DNA of 39,634 bases from the NCBI GenBank assembly GCA_913041075.1, contig CAJWGZ010000002.1, positions 1 to 39,634 of the forward strand, given 5' to 3'. Positions 23,758-31,852 of this stretch are shown in pieces. Origin of the DNA: an uncultured Fidelibacterota bacterium. GTDB lineage: Bacteria; Fidelibacterota; Marinisomatia; Marinisomatales; TCS55. A model generated the notes under the pieces. That model ran no database searches and had not been told where the DNA came from. It worked only from the letters and a program-made list of their open reading frames with translations. Each line of letters starts with the position of its first letter. Positions within the stretch are counted from its first letter, which is position 1. A program made the translations under genes and the position numbers.

Positions 23758-23812
23758 CAGCATTTCTAGCGCTTTCCAGCGCTCTGCACGACCAGAGGCC
23801 TCATTACTGCCC
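23755..23812 (-). promoter_or_regulatory. Antiterminator of the pyr leader
   Basis: GGGCAG (23812-23807) can pair with CTGCCC (23760-23755), which includes part of the terminator arm. Between them are two further hairpins: CTCTG-GTCGTG-CAGAG and AGCGCT-GGAA-AGCGCT, the latter with a GNRA-type loop. The 5' arm also belongs to the PyrR-binding hairpin, so the two structures exclude each other. Confidence 0.7.
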
Positions 23813-23842
23813 TTTTTGCTATCTCTGTAGCTATTTAAAGGG
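23810..23842 (-). promoter_or_regulatory. PyrR-binding (anti-antiterminator) hairpin
   Basis: In the transcript, lower stem CCCUUU/AAAGGG encloses an AAAUA/AA internal loop and an upper stem GCUA/UAGC with the hexaloop CAGAGA. The known PyrR site is a hairpin with terminal loop CNGNGA and a purine-rich internal bulge, so sequence and shape agree. PyrR with UMP would stabilise it, blocking the antiterminator. Confidence 0.75.
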
Positions 23843-23857
23843 TCAAAAATCACGGCC

Positions 23858-23886
23858 ATATTACACTAGGGAACAGTATCTGCCAA
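23858..23886 (-). promoter_or_regulatory. Promoter of the pyrR-pyrB-pyrC operon
   Basis: TTGGCA (23886-23881), a 17-base spacer and TAATAT (23863-23858) on the minus strand make a good promoter. Transcription would begin about 23851, a few bases before the PyrR-binding hairpin, leaving a leader of roughly 130 bases. Confidence 0.7.
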
Positions 23887-23906
23887 GCAGTTTTCCCAAG
23901 AAATTA

Positions 23907-24851
23907 TCATTGTTTATTAAAGCCCGTGACAATGTGGTCTGCAATCTTATCCGGTGCTATTCCAATATCAATGGTAAGATCAATATTTTCTTGTCTAAAC
24001 CATTGTAATTGCCGTCGGGCATATTGACAGGTTCGCAATATAATTTTTGCTTCGAGTTCTTCTTTATTCAATTTACCATCAAGAAAAGCGGCGATTTGTC
24101 GATACCCAATGGAATCCATCGGGTGCATGGCAATAGGATCATTTCCTTTACGCAGCATTTTTGTTTCTTCGATCCAACCACTATTGAGCATCTTGGCAGT
24201 TCGTTTTGCTATACGTTTATCTAATTCCTTCCTATCAATAGTAAGTAAAACCGTGAAAAGATTTAATGTCGGTGTACCAAATTTTTCCTGTCTGTTGAAA
24301 TGTTCTGATGGCGGTTTGCCCGTTACTGTATAGATCTCTAACGCTCTGATCAGCCTTTTTTTATTATTTGGATGGACTTTTACTGCATACTCTGGGTCCA
24401 ATTCCTGCAGTCGGTTTAGTAATCCATCCGGACCAGTTTCTTCATATTCCTGAATAAGTTTTTCTCTTACATCTAGATCGGTCTCGCTCTCAGAAAATAT
24501 GCCCTTGGTGATCGCTCGATAATATAATCCTGCGCCACCACACATAATGGGTTCTTTTCCCCTTTCAGAAATATCCTTAACCAGATTTAAGACTAATTTT
24601 GCGTATTTCCCAGCTGAGATAGGTGAATCTGGGTCTTTTACGCCGATGAGATGATGCGGTGCTGCTGCCAGTTCTTCAATAGTAGGTTGTGCCGTTCCAA
24701 CGGCCATACCCTTGTATATTTGCCGTGAATCAAGGCCAATGATCTCACCATTTACTTTGTTTGCCACATCAATGGCAACGGTCGTTTTTCCAATCGCTGT
24801 AGGGCCTACAATAGCCAGAACAGGTTTAGGATTGGAGCGCTTATTATCCAT
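23907..24851 (-). CDS. miaA: tRNA dimethylallyltransferase
   Basis: MiaA adds a dimethylallyl group to A37 of tRNAs reading codons that begin with U. The 314-residue protein has the P-loop GPTAIGKT (residues 16-23), the DSRQIYKG substrate motif, the PHHLIGVKDP segment and the LIRALEIYTVTGKPPSE region. It starts 14 bases after mutL; the mutL-miaA pairing is common. The pyr promoter lies just after its stop, so the pyr operon is a separate unit. Confidence 0.97.
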   Translation of the reverse strand: MDNKRSNPKPVLAIVGPTAIGKTTVAIDVANKVNGEIIGLDSRQIYKGMAVGTAQPTIEELAAAPHHLIGVKDPDSPISAGKYAKLVLNLVKDISERGKEPIMCGGAGLYYRAITKGIFSESETDLDVREKLIQEYEETGPDGLLNRLQELDPEYAVKVHPNNKKRLIRALEIYTVTGKPPSEHFNRQEKFGTPTLNLFTVLLTIDRKELDKRIAKRTAKMLNSGWIEETKMLRKGNDPIAMHPMDSIGYRQIAAFLDGKLNKEELEAKIILRTCQYARRQLQWFRQENIDLTIDIGIAPDKIADHIVTGFNKQ

Positions 24852-24865
24852 AGTAAAATGAAGGT

Positions 24866-26605
24866 CTAGGTGCGTTCAAAACGCTGATCAAGTTCTTCCA
24901 GCGATAATTGAACAATAATTGGGCGACCGTGCGGACAATAATATGGATGTTTTGTAGCAAAAAGGCGATTTACCAATACTTGCATTTCTTCTATAGTCAA
25001 TGAATCTCCTGCTTTGACAGCCGCATGGCAGGCAAAAGAAGCGGCCAGATTTTCCACATATGAACTGGACTTTTCTCGATTGGCCACATAATGATCAATT
25101 ATATCCCTGATCACAGAATTCTCATTACCCCAGCCCATATCCGACGGAATAGCCTCAAGCAAAATCTTGTTTTGACCATTTTCTTTCATTCGAAATCCCA
25201 ATTTTTCCAGATATGGTAGGATATCCAATAGGACGGAGTATTCATCTGTAGAAAACTCCAATATTTCAGAAAATAACAGTGTCTGCGCCGATAAGGGCGT
25301 CGAATCAAACGCAAGCAGCGCATCTTCAAATAATACGCGCTCGTGCGCCACATGCTGATCAATTATCACCAGACCACTATTGATCTGACTGATGATGTAT
25401 TTGTCATGTACTTGCCACATGATGCTACCTTCAATCGCAGTGGCTTCTTCTTTTTGGTCTGCCAGGTTGCTGACATATTCTTTCGCACGTTGCAGATCAG
25501 CACCACTTTCCGATTGCTTGGCAGGCGTGAACCATAGTGGTTCCTGGCGTTGATTTGGATCAATTTCTTTTCCAAATGTTACCATTTGTCCAACATGCTG
25601 TTCAAATGATGGAATTGTTGCCAAAATACTAGCCAGCGCTTCTCTTACCGCTGATTTTACCACATGATAAATGCGCCATTCATCGGTAAAGCGTACTTCG
25701 ATCTTTCTCGGATGTACATTTACATCCAATTGGTCAGGTGGCAACACTAGATTCAACAATGAAAAAGGGTATTCACCTCTTTTTACTAGGGATTCATAGG
25801 CTGCATAAACCGCCGAATTCAGAAGCCGATTTTGAATAAATCTGCGGTTAACAAAAAGATACTGCTCTCCTGGCCGTCCCCGTACGAGATTCAGTGTGCC
25901 GACAAATCCGGATATATTGTAATCACCTTTTATCATATTTACTGGCAGTAATTGATCCCGATAAGAAGGGTCTGTTAACGCTATAATTCTTTCTTCAAGA
26001 CTTTCTGGCGTTAGATTCAATATAGTTTTATCATTATGCATTAGTTGGAAAGAAACTTCAGGAAATTCCAGTCCAAAACGACGCAGCATTTTCACAATTT
26101 GCCGGAATTCAGTCGTAGCTGATTTCAGGAATTTTTTCCGTGCTGGCGTATTATAAAATAGATTCCGTACAGTAATCTCTGTCCCACCTATTGGCGGGGC
26201 CGCTTTAATAGCATCGGTAACACCATTGACTAAATCCATTTGATACCCTGCGGATTCATCTACTGATGAAGACACATTTATTTCCGATACTGACGCAATA
26301 CTGGCCAGTGCCTCCCCCCGAAACCCAAGTGTTCGTATCTTAAACAGATCATCAACTTTGGATATTTTACTCGTAGTATATCGTAGAAAGGCTTGCGCCA
26401 GTCCATCTGCTGTAATCCCGTGCCCATTATCTCGAACTTGAATCAGCTGGTGGCCACCTTTCTCTACGACAACAGTTATCTCCGTCGCACCCGCATCTAT
26501 ACTGTTTTCAAGGAGCTCTTTTACAACAGACGCTGGGCGTTCTATTACCTCACCAGCAGAAATTTTATTGCGCAGGTCCTCAGGTAGAGAAAGTATTGGT
26601 TTCAT
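24866..26605 (-). CDS. mutL: DNA mismatch repair protein MutL (endonuclease type)
   Basis: MutL links MutS mismatch recognition to strand incision. The GHKL ATPase domain is present with KELLENSIDAGAT (Glu30 catalytic), DNGHGI and TLGFRGEALASI. The C-terminal domain holds DQHVAHERVLFE (residues 416-427), the DQHA(X)2E(X)4E endonuclease motif with Val for Ala, plus ACHAAVKAG and CPHGRPI, so this is the nicking type found in organisms without MutH. The length, 579 residues, is normal. The ATG overlaps the TAA of the formiminotransferase gene by one base. Nuclease activity is inferred from motifs. Confidence 0.96.
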   Translation of the reverse strand: MKPILSLPEDLRNKISAGEVIERPASVVKELLENSIDAGATEITVVVEKGGHQLIQVRDNGHGITADGLAQAFLRYTTSKISKVDDLFKIRTLGFRGEALASIASVSEINVSSSVDESAGYQMDLVNGVTDAIKAAPPIGGTEITVRNLFYNTPARKKFLKSATTEFRQIVKMLRRFGLEFPEVSFQLMHNDKTILNLTPESLEERIIALTDPSYRDQLLPVNMIKGDYNISGFVGTLNLVRGRPGEQYLFVNRRFIQNRLLNSAVYAAYESLVKRGEYPFSLLNLVLPPDQLDVNVHPRKIEVRFTDEWRIYHVVKSAVREALASILATIPSFEQHVGQMVTFGKEIDPNQRQEPLWFTPAKQSESGADLQRAKEYVSNLADQKEEATAIEGSIMWQVHDKYIISQINSGLVIIDQHVAHERVLFEDALLAFDSTPLSAQTLLFSEILEFSTDEYSVLLDILPYLEKLGFRMKENGQNKILLEAIPSDMGWGNENSVIRDIIDHYVANREKSSSYVENLAASFACHAAVKAGDSLTIEEMQVLVNRLFATKHPYYCPHGRPIIVQLSLEELDQRFERT

Positions 26606-28443
26606 TACCTGTTAATGATATTAAGAGAATCGGTATATATCTTATCTCGCAGAGAAGTTGCCTGCTGAAGAAGTAGTTCTACCTCTTTTTTTACCTCTAC
26701 AATAAATTTTTGGTCTGAGTCAACTGCTGGCAGGTTTATATAAATATTGAGTGAACCACCGCGAACGCCCGCATAAGCGACTTCACCAGCAACACCCACA
26801 TCACTAACAGAATTAGGATTACCTCTATTAACTAAATCCACTGCTAATTCTAACACCTGGTGCGATAGCCTAGCTACTTCCAAGGGTACAGTAATAGCCC
26901 GTTTATTTGCCGCCAATAGTGCTGATTCTTTGGCGGTCATTTCTTCCTTGGTGGAATCCGGTAACCGATTTGCCTCTATTACTGCATTAAATGCATCCGT
27001 ATCCTCATCAACAAGAGCAGTAAGCTGTTGTTTTATCGTCTGTGCTTTTATACCCATAGCTTCCATTTCATCGCGATAATCTTCGAAGCCTTTTTTTTCA
27101 TGGGTTAATGCCGCTACCATGGATACGAGTCCTGAACCAAGTCCGCCAACAAGTGCTGCGACACTACCACCTCCCGGTGCAACTGAATTTGTAGATAATT
27201 CATCGGCAAAGTCTTGCACAGACATACCAGCTAGTTTGTTACTCGAATCACTCACGGCATAATCAATTATTTTTTCTTTTGGAACAAAAGAAGATACATT
27301 ATTCAGTCCCAAAGATTGAACTGCTACTTCAACAAGCCGTGCTTCCGGTACACCCGGTGTACAACGCTGTTTTTTTAAATAATGGTCACCGGCCATCAGC
27401 AATGCATTAAGTGGAATTAAGCCAACTAATTCGCTACCGGTAACACGCAAACCACGTTCCTCTGCTAGCTTACAGGCCATGTCAAACACATCGTGTATAG
27501 TTGATTTATGGTAATTTGTAAAATTAATGGAAATCTGGGCGCATCCATATTCATCAATGATCCAGCCAACGGCCTTTACATCCTTAAACAAACCTGGCTT
27601 TAATACAGGTCTGCCGACTAAATCATTGCTGTTGTAACCACGATCTCTATGTACAGCTTCTAAATCATATCCATGTTCACTATTGTTGTGATCCACAATT
27701 TCTGCTGGACCATCGCCAACATAATCACACAAGCTACAAGGATAGTCACCATCCTCATACCGTATGATATCTCCATCAAGCAGATTGGGTGAATCTGGGT
27801 TCTGGCGTCTGTGGGCTCGTCCTTTCTCCCGTAACTCGAACGCAATATCAGTGGCCAGACGCTTATCCAATGTATTGAGATTGATATTATAAGCAATCAG
27901 GAATTCTCTAGCACCGACAACAGTGGCACCGGCCTGTTCATGAAACTCAGTTGGTCCGAAATCTGGACCCCACGCAGGATCAGCCAGTTTATCTTTTAAT
28001 CCTTCATATTCGCCTGACCGTATAGTCGCCAGGTTTTTACGTTTGGGTGTCTGGGCAGAATTTTCATACAAATAAACTGGAATCGATAGATCTTCGCCAA
28101 CACGTTTACCAACTCGCTTCGAAAGGGATATACAATCATCCATAGAAACACCGCTAACAGGTATAAATGGACATACATCCGTAGCGCCCATTCGTGCATG
28201 AGCACCTTTATGACTACGCATATCCAAAACTTCTCCCGCTGATTTTATCGCTTGAAAAGCTGCATCTTCAACTGCTTCAATAGGGCCCACAAATGTCACC
28301 ACTGTTCGATTGGTATCAGCACCTGGATCAACATCCAACAATGTAATCCCAGGAATTGCTTCAATGTGGGCCGTAATAGTACTTATCTTCGCAAGATCAC
28401 GGCCTTCACTAAAATTAGGGACACATTCAACTAGCTGCTGCAT
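26605..28443 (-). CDS. Glutamate formimidoyltransferase-formimino-THF cyclodeaminase fusion
   Basis: The protein combines FTCD (residues 1 to about 330) and cyclodeaminase (about 405-605), moving a formimino group from formiminoglutamate to tetrahydrofolate and then releasing ammonia to give methenyl-THF. The formimidoyltransferase active site SHKGAHARMGATDVCPF has His82, matching porcine FTCD. The cyclodeaminase part starts with SVAPGGGSVAALVGGLGSGL. At 612 residues it is about 70 longer than the mammalian fusion (541); the extra sequence (about 211-285) contains Cys236, Cys239, His252 and His257 in C2H2 zinc-finger spacing. No hut gene is nearby. It is followed by mutL with a one-base overlap. 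Confidence 0.93.
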   Translation of the reverse strand: MQQLVECVPNFSEGRDLAKISTITAHIEAIPGITLLDVDPGADTNRTVVTFVGPIEAVEDAAFQAIKSAGEVLDMRSHKGAHARMGATDVCPFIPVSGVSMDDCISLSKRVGKRVGEDLSIPVYLYENSAQTPKRKNLATIRSGEYEGLKDKLADPAWGPDFGPTEFHEQAGATVVGAREFLIAYNINLNTLDKRLATDIAFELREKGRAHRRQNPDSPNLLDGDIIRYEDGDYPCSLCDYVGDGPAEIVDHNNSEHGYDLEAVHRDRGYNSNDLVGRPVLKPGLFKDVKAVGWIIDEYGCAQISINFTNYHKSTIHDVFDMACKLAEERGLRVTGSELVGLIPLNALLMAGDHYLKKQRCTPGVPEARLVEVAVQSLGLNNVSSFVPKEKIIDYAVSDSSNKLAGMSVQDFADELSTNSVAPGGGSVAALVGGLGSGLVSMVAALTHEKKGFEDYRDEMEAMGIKAQTIKQQLTALVDEDTDAFNAVIEANRLPDSTKEEMTAKESALLAANKRAITVPLEVARLSHQVLELAVDLVNRGNPNSVSDVGVAGEVAYAGVRGGSLNIYINLPAVDSDQKFIVEVKKEVELLLQQATSLRDKIYTDSLNIINR

Positions 28444-28444
28444 A

Positions 28445-28567
28445 TTACCCTGTGTCGCGCGCCAACTGATTTAAATAATACATTAGCCAAACCACGATAA
28501 AAAAAAGAAAACCTGTCCAGATAAGGGATCGGCCCTGTTTAAGACGATGGATATTTTTTTTAAACAT
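28445..28567 (-). CDS. 40-residue single-span membrane protein
   Basis: This small frame runs from ATG at 28567 to TAA at 28447-28445, 40 residues. A basic N-terminus (KKNIHRLKQGR) precedes a hydrophobic span at about residues 14-33 and a short polar tail. It sits 16 bases after the M50 protease stop and ends one base before the ATG of the formiminotransferase gene, spacing typical of a real operon gene. Its Shine-Dalgarno is weak (TAAGG) and it has no recognised family. Position and membrane pattern support it; protein evidence would settle it. Confidence 0.5.
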   Translation of the reverse strand: MFKKNIHRLKQGRSLIWTGFLFFIVVWLMYYLNQLARDTG

Positions 28568-28583
28568 TAATTTTAACTTTGCC

Positions 28584-29201
28584 TTACAGTCCAGCGAAAA
28601 GAAATAGAAAAAATTTTACAAACGGACCCATAAACCACCAGATTGGGGAAATTGGTGTAAAATAACCAATAAGGATGGCGCCCATCAGTATCTGAGGACC
28701 ATATATTTGCAAATTTCTAACAAGTTCTGGATTTGTCCGAATCAACAATCCCGAAAAGATCTGTGAACCATCTAATGGCGCAATTGGAATCATATTAAAT
28801 ACGGCCAACATAATGTTGATTTGGGTAAAGAACATGATCATCATGGCCATAGTTCCATGTACAAAACCTAACCGTAGAATCGTACCTCCAATAAATGCCA
28901 GGAGTAGATTGGAAGCCGGGCCGGCAAAGGCAATCTTCATCATATCTACCCGCGGGTTACTTAAATAACGAATATCTACTGGTACCGGTTTTGCCCACCC
29001 AAAACCAACAAAAAGGATCATTAGCCCACCGATCGGGTCAAGGTGCGCCATTGGGTTCAACGTTAAGCGCCCAGCATAGCGTGCAGTTGGATCTCCCAGT
29101 TTGTTCGCAACCCAGGCATGAGAGAATTCATGAAATACCAGAGCAAATAATAGTACAGGAATTAATAGAACTAGTACTTCAGGTGGTAACCGAAATAACA
29201 T
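28584..29201 (-). CDS. Site-2 protease-type (M50) membrane metallopeptidase
   Basis: This 205-residue polytopic protein is a short M50 zinc peptidase of the YwhC/Rip3-like type. The zinc motif HEFSH lies at residues 24-28 within the first span, and NMIPIAPLDGSQIF supplies the third ligand Asp and the usual NPxPxLDG-like pattern. The segment RLTLNPMAHLDPIGG is also typical. About four to five spans are likely; there is no PDZ domain, unlike RseP. The substrate is unknown. It lies three bases after xerD. Confidence 0.93.
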   Translation of the reverse strand: MLFRLPPEVLVLLIPVLLFALVFHEFSHAWVANKLGDPTARYAGRLTLNPMAHLDPIGGLMILFVGFGWAKPVPVDIRYLSNPRVDMMKIAFAGPASNLLLAFIGGTILRLGFVHGTMAMMIMFFTQINIMLAVFNMIPIAPLDGSQIFSGLLIRTNPELVRNLQIYGPQILMGAILIGYFTPISPIWWFMGPFVKFFLFLFAGL

Positions 29202-29204
29202 ATA

Positions 29205-30098
29205 TTACCATCGTGGGTGAAATTTTTGAACTTCTGATGTCAAAAATAATTTATCATGATGAGTATAGATTTGAGTAGTTGAAATATCAACATGACCTAA
29301 CATTAATTGAACTTCCCGCAAATTTGCACCACCATCCAATAAATGGGTCGCAAAGGAATGACGCAATATATGTGGATAAACTCTTTTAGTAATTCCTGCA
29401 GCTTCTGTCCATTTTTTCAAGATATTATTTACAGTCATACGTGTCAATGGTTTACCATTATTACTAAGAAATAAGCATCCATCATGTTTACTTCTATCTG
29501 CTAGTTTGTGTCGAAGATATTTAAGGTAATTATCAATCACTTGGATTGCATTATTACCGATAGGAACAAATCGTTCTTTCTTTTTTTTCCCAATTACGCG
29601 AAGCATTTGTATATCCGGCAAATCTTTCTGCACTACCAGTTGACATAATTCAGACACACGTAATCCAGCAGAATATAAAACTTCCAGAACGGCCTTATCC
29701 CTGTAACCCATTGAATCCTCGATATCCACTGCATTAATAATTGCTTCAATTTCAATAACGGACAAAACCTGCGGTATTTTTTTTGGCAGTTTTGGGGGAT
29801 CCAATAATTGGGTTGGATTTTTCTTTACCAACTTTTCCATTGATAAAAATTCATGGTAAGATCGTATCGATGAAAACGATCGTGTAATACTTACCGGTGC
29901 CAGATGGACATCATTCAAATAGCGGATAAAACTGCGGATATGGATCTGTCGGATATCATCGAGATCAATTAATGATTGTTCATTAGATAAAAAATCAAGA
30001 TAACGTTTTAAATCACCTTTGTAGGCGGAAATAGAATTGGGTGAAAGATTTTTTTCAACACGAAGCATAGTAAGGTAATCCTTAAGATAGGTTTTCAA
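29205..30098 (-). CDS. xerD: Tyrosine recombinase XerC/XerD family
   Basis: The 297-residue enzyme resolves chromosome dimers at dif. It has an N-terminal SAM-like core-binding domain and a C-terminal catalytic domain with Arg147, Lys171/172, His243, Arg246, His269 and nucleophile Tyr278, all in normal order (LRVSEL, HILRHSFATHLL, LGHVDISTTQIYTH). The gene is embedded in a housekeeping operon between gmhA and the protease, without direct repeats or cargo, so I treat it as chromosomal. XerC and XerD are hard to tell apart by eye; the symbol is tentative. Confidence 0.92.
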   Translation of the reverse strand: MKTYLKDYLTMLRVEKNLSPNSISAYKGDLKRYLDFLSNEQSLIDLDDIRQIHIRSFIRYLNDVHLAPVSITRSFSSIRSYHEFLSMEKLVKKNPTQLLDPPKLPKKIPQVLSVIEIEAIINAVDIEDSMGYRDKAVLEVLYSAGLRVSELCQLVVQKDLPDIQMLRVIGKKKKERFVPIGNNAIQVIDNYLKYLRHKLADRSKHDGCLFLSNNGKPLTRMTVNNILKKWTEAAGITKRVYPHILRHSFATHLLDGGANLREVQLMLGHVDISTTQIYTHHDKLFLTSEVQKFHPRW

Positions 30099-30111
30099 CC
30101 TATTAATACCT

Positions 30112-30690
30112 CTAATTTAAAATAGCATTTTCCACCATTTCGCACATAATGTGCTCAGCCAGTAAATGGCCTTCCTGAATACGCTGGGTATCATCGCTTG
30201 GAATACGAATTACTACATCACCTTTATCACGCAATTTGCCGCCGGATTGACCGGTTAAAATGATTACAGCCATATCCATTGCCTTCGCCCTTTCAACGGC
30301 TTGCACAATATTTTCTGAGTTACCACTGGTGGAAATGGCAACAAGTACATCGCCAGCCTTTCCCAGACCATCAAGCTGCCGGGAAAATATTGTATTGAAA
30401 TCTGTATCATTAGACCATGCCGTAAGAAAAGATGAATCCGTAGTTAATGCAATTGATGCGATCGCTGGACGATCATGATCTCGAAGTCCACCCATAAGTT
30501 CAGTGGCCATGTGTTGGGCATCCGCCGCACTGCCTCCGTTACCGCACCAGAGTATTTTTCCACCGTTTTTTACAGCATCAGTCAAAATATTTGCTGCAAT
30601 GTCTATATCTTTAGCACAAGCATTGAGCATGGCCCGCTTAACATCTGCACTAGTGGAAATTATCTGCCTAGAATCTAGTTTAGCACTCAT
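30112..30690 (-). CDS. gmhA: Sedoheptulose-7-phosphate isomerase
   Basis: GmhA converts sedoheptulose 7-phosphate to D-glycero-D-manno-heptose 7-phosphate, the first step of LPS inner-core heptose synthesis. The 192-residue SIS-domain protein has WCGNGGSAADAQHMATELMGG and AISTSGNSENIVQA for sugar phosphate, and the GHLLAEHIMCEMVE end with metal-binding residues. A DiaA-like SIS protein is the alternative, but the metal-binding residues favour GmhA. Its ATG overlaps the stop of the GGGP-synthase gene by four bases (ATGA). Confidence 0.9.
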   Translation of the reverse strand: MSAKLDSRQIISTSADVKRAMLNACAKDIDIAANILTDAVKNGGKILWCGNGGSAADAQHMATELMGGLRDHDRPAIASIALTTDSSFLTAWSNDTDFNTIFSRQLDGLGKAGDVLVAISTSGNSENIVQAVERAKAMDMAVIILTGQSGGKLRDKGDVVIRIPSDDTQRIQEGHLLAEHIMCEMVENAILN

Positions 30691-31445
30691 GTTTGGTTTA
30701 CATGTATAGCTTCAGCAAATTTTTTCAACATGTCTTCATTATTATTTTCTTCAATTATAGTCCCGGTGACCACAAAACTAGCTCCAGCTTCAACTTTTTC
30801 GCGGGCAACTTCCGGCTTGCGAATTCCACCACCAACGATCAAGGGGATATCCACATGTTCAACTACTTCTTTAATCAATTCATTTGGCACTGCCTGTTTT
30901 GCGCCGCTGCCGGCTTCAAGATATATTAATTTTTTTCCTAGATATTGGGCCGCAAGTGCATGGGCTATTGAAATATCCGGTTTATCCATAGGAATAGGTG
31001 CCGTACCACTCATAAACTGTACTGCAGAGTCACTGCCCCCATCCAGCAATAAATACCCAGTTGGTATAACCTCAATACCTAGGTCTTTTACGATGGGTGC
31101 AGCAATAACCTGTTCACCGATCAAATAATGGGGATTCCTTCCCGAAATAATGGACATGAACAGAATCGCATCATAATGGCTGTTTAGTTGACTAATACCA
31201 CCTGGAAAAAATATCACAGGAATTTCAGCCAGAGACCTAATTTGAGCAACCCGTTCACTGCAACGACCATCCATCATTAGACTACCACCAACGAATATTG
31301 CGTCTACACCAGAATTGTTGATCTTTTTGACCTTGTCTGCTAAACCATTTTCACTTTTTCTATCAGGGTCAATAAGTACAATATACCCGGCGCCCTTCTT
31401 TTTTCGAACGGATAATAAATGGTTATAGACTTTTGAATTCATCAT
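30687..31445 (-). CDS. Geranylgeranylglyceryl phosphate synthase family
   Basis: This 252-residue TIM-barrel protein joins an isoprenoid diphosphate to sn-glycerol-1-phosphate, the first ether bond of archaeal lipids. Seen motifs: LIDPDR (25-29), IPTGYLLLDGG, YLEAGSG (175-181), GGGIR (205-209) and VTGT. Bacterial members fall into PcrB of Firmicutes (about 230 residues, heptaprenyl) and a longer GGGPS-type group found in Bacteroidetes and relatives; the length here fits the latter. The start is either of two adjacent ATG codons. It overlaps gmhA by four bases. Chain length and the G1P source are inferred; no G1P dehydrogenase is in the window. Confidence 0.92.
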   Translation of the reverse strand: MMNSKVYNHLLSVRKKKGAGYIVLIDPDRKSENGLADKVKKINNSGVDAIFVGGSLMMDGRCSERVAQIRSLAEIPVIFFPGGISQLNSHYDAILFMSIISGRNPHYLIGEQVIAAPIVKDLGIEVIPTGYLLLDGGSDSAVQFMSGTAPIPMDKPDISIAHALAAQYLGKKLIYLEAGSGAKQAVPNELIKEVVEHVDIPLIVGGGIRKPEVAREKVEAGASFVVTGTIIEENNNEDMLKKFAEAIHVNQT

Positions 31446-31456
31446 AATAGTTAAAT

Positions 31457-31834
31457 TTACGAAATTAGATCATCATATGCGGTGGCGGTTAATAGATCAC
31501 TTATTTCATCTTGGTTAGCTATCTCGACCTTTACCATCCAACCATCGCCATATGGTGTATCGTTAACTGCTTCAGGATTATCATCCAGGTTTTCATTCAC
31601 TGCAATTACGGTACCGGAGATGGGCATATAAAGATCAGCAACCGTTTTTACTGCTTCTATTGAACCTGCGGAATGGCCTTTTTCAACAGTTGAATTCAAC
31701 TCTGGAAATTCGACAAATACAATATCTCCTAGTTCGCTTTGAGCAAAATCGGTTATACCTATGGTGGCCACATTTCCTACAACATTCACCCATTCATGAT
31801 CACTGGTGTATAATAAATCAGTTGGTACATTCAT
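31457..31834 (-). CDS. gcvH: Glycine cleavage system H protein
   Basis: GcvH carries the aminomethyl group on lipoate in glycine cleavage. The 125-residue protein shows SDHEWV at the N-terminus, GITDFAQSELGDIVFVE and the lipoylation site with Lys63 in SIEAVKTVAD. It starts after 18 bases from accC. No gcvT or gcvP gene is close. Together with formimino-THF metabolism in the same strand block it touches one-carbon folate pools, but that is context only. Confidence 0.95.
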   Translation of the reverse strand: MNVPTDLLYTSDHEWVNVVGNVATIGITDFAQSELGDIVFVEFPELNSTVEKGHSAGSIEAVKTVADLYMPISGTVIAVNENLDDNPEAVNDTPYGDGWMVKVEIANQDEISDLLTATAYDDLIS

Positions 31835-31852
31835 TAATGTATTCCCCTAAAG

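Noticed and set aside
29205..30098. Integrase marking a mobile element
   Set aside because: Full XerC/D-type residues, housekeeping neighbours on both sides at operon spacing, no attachment repeats and no cargo genes.
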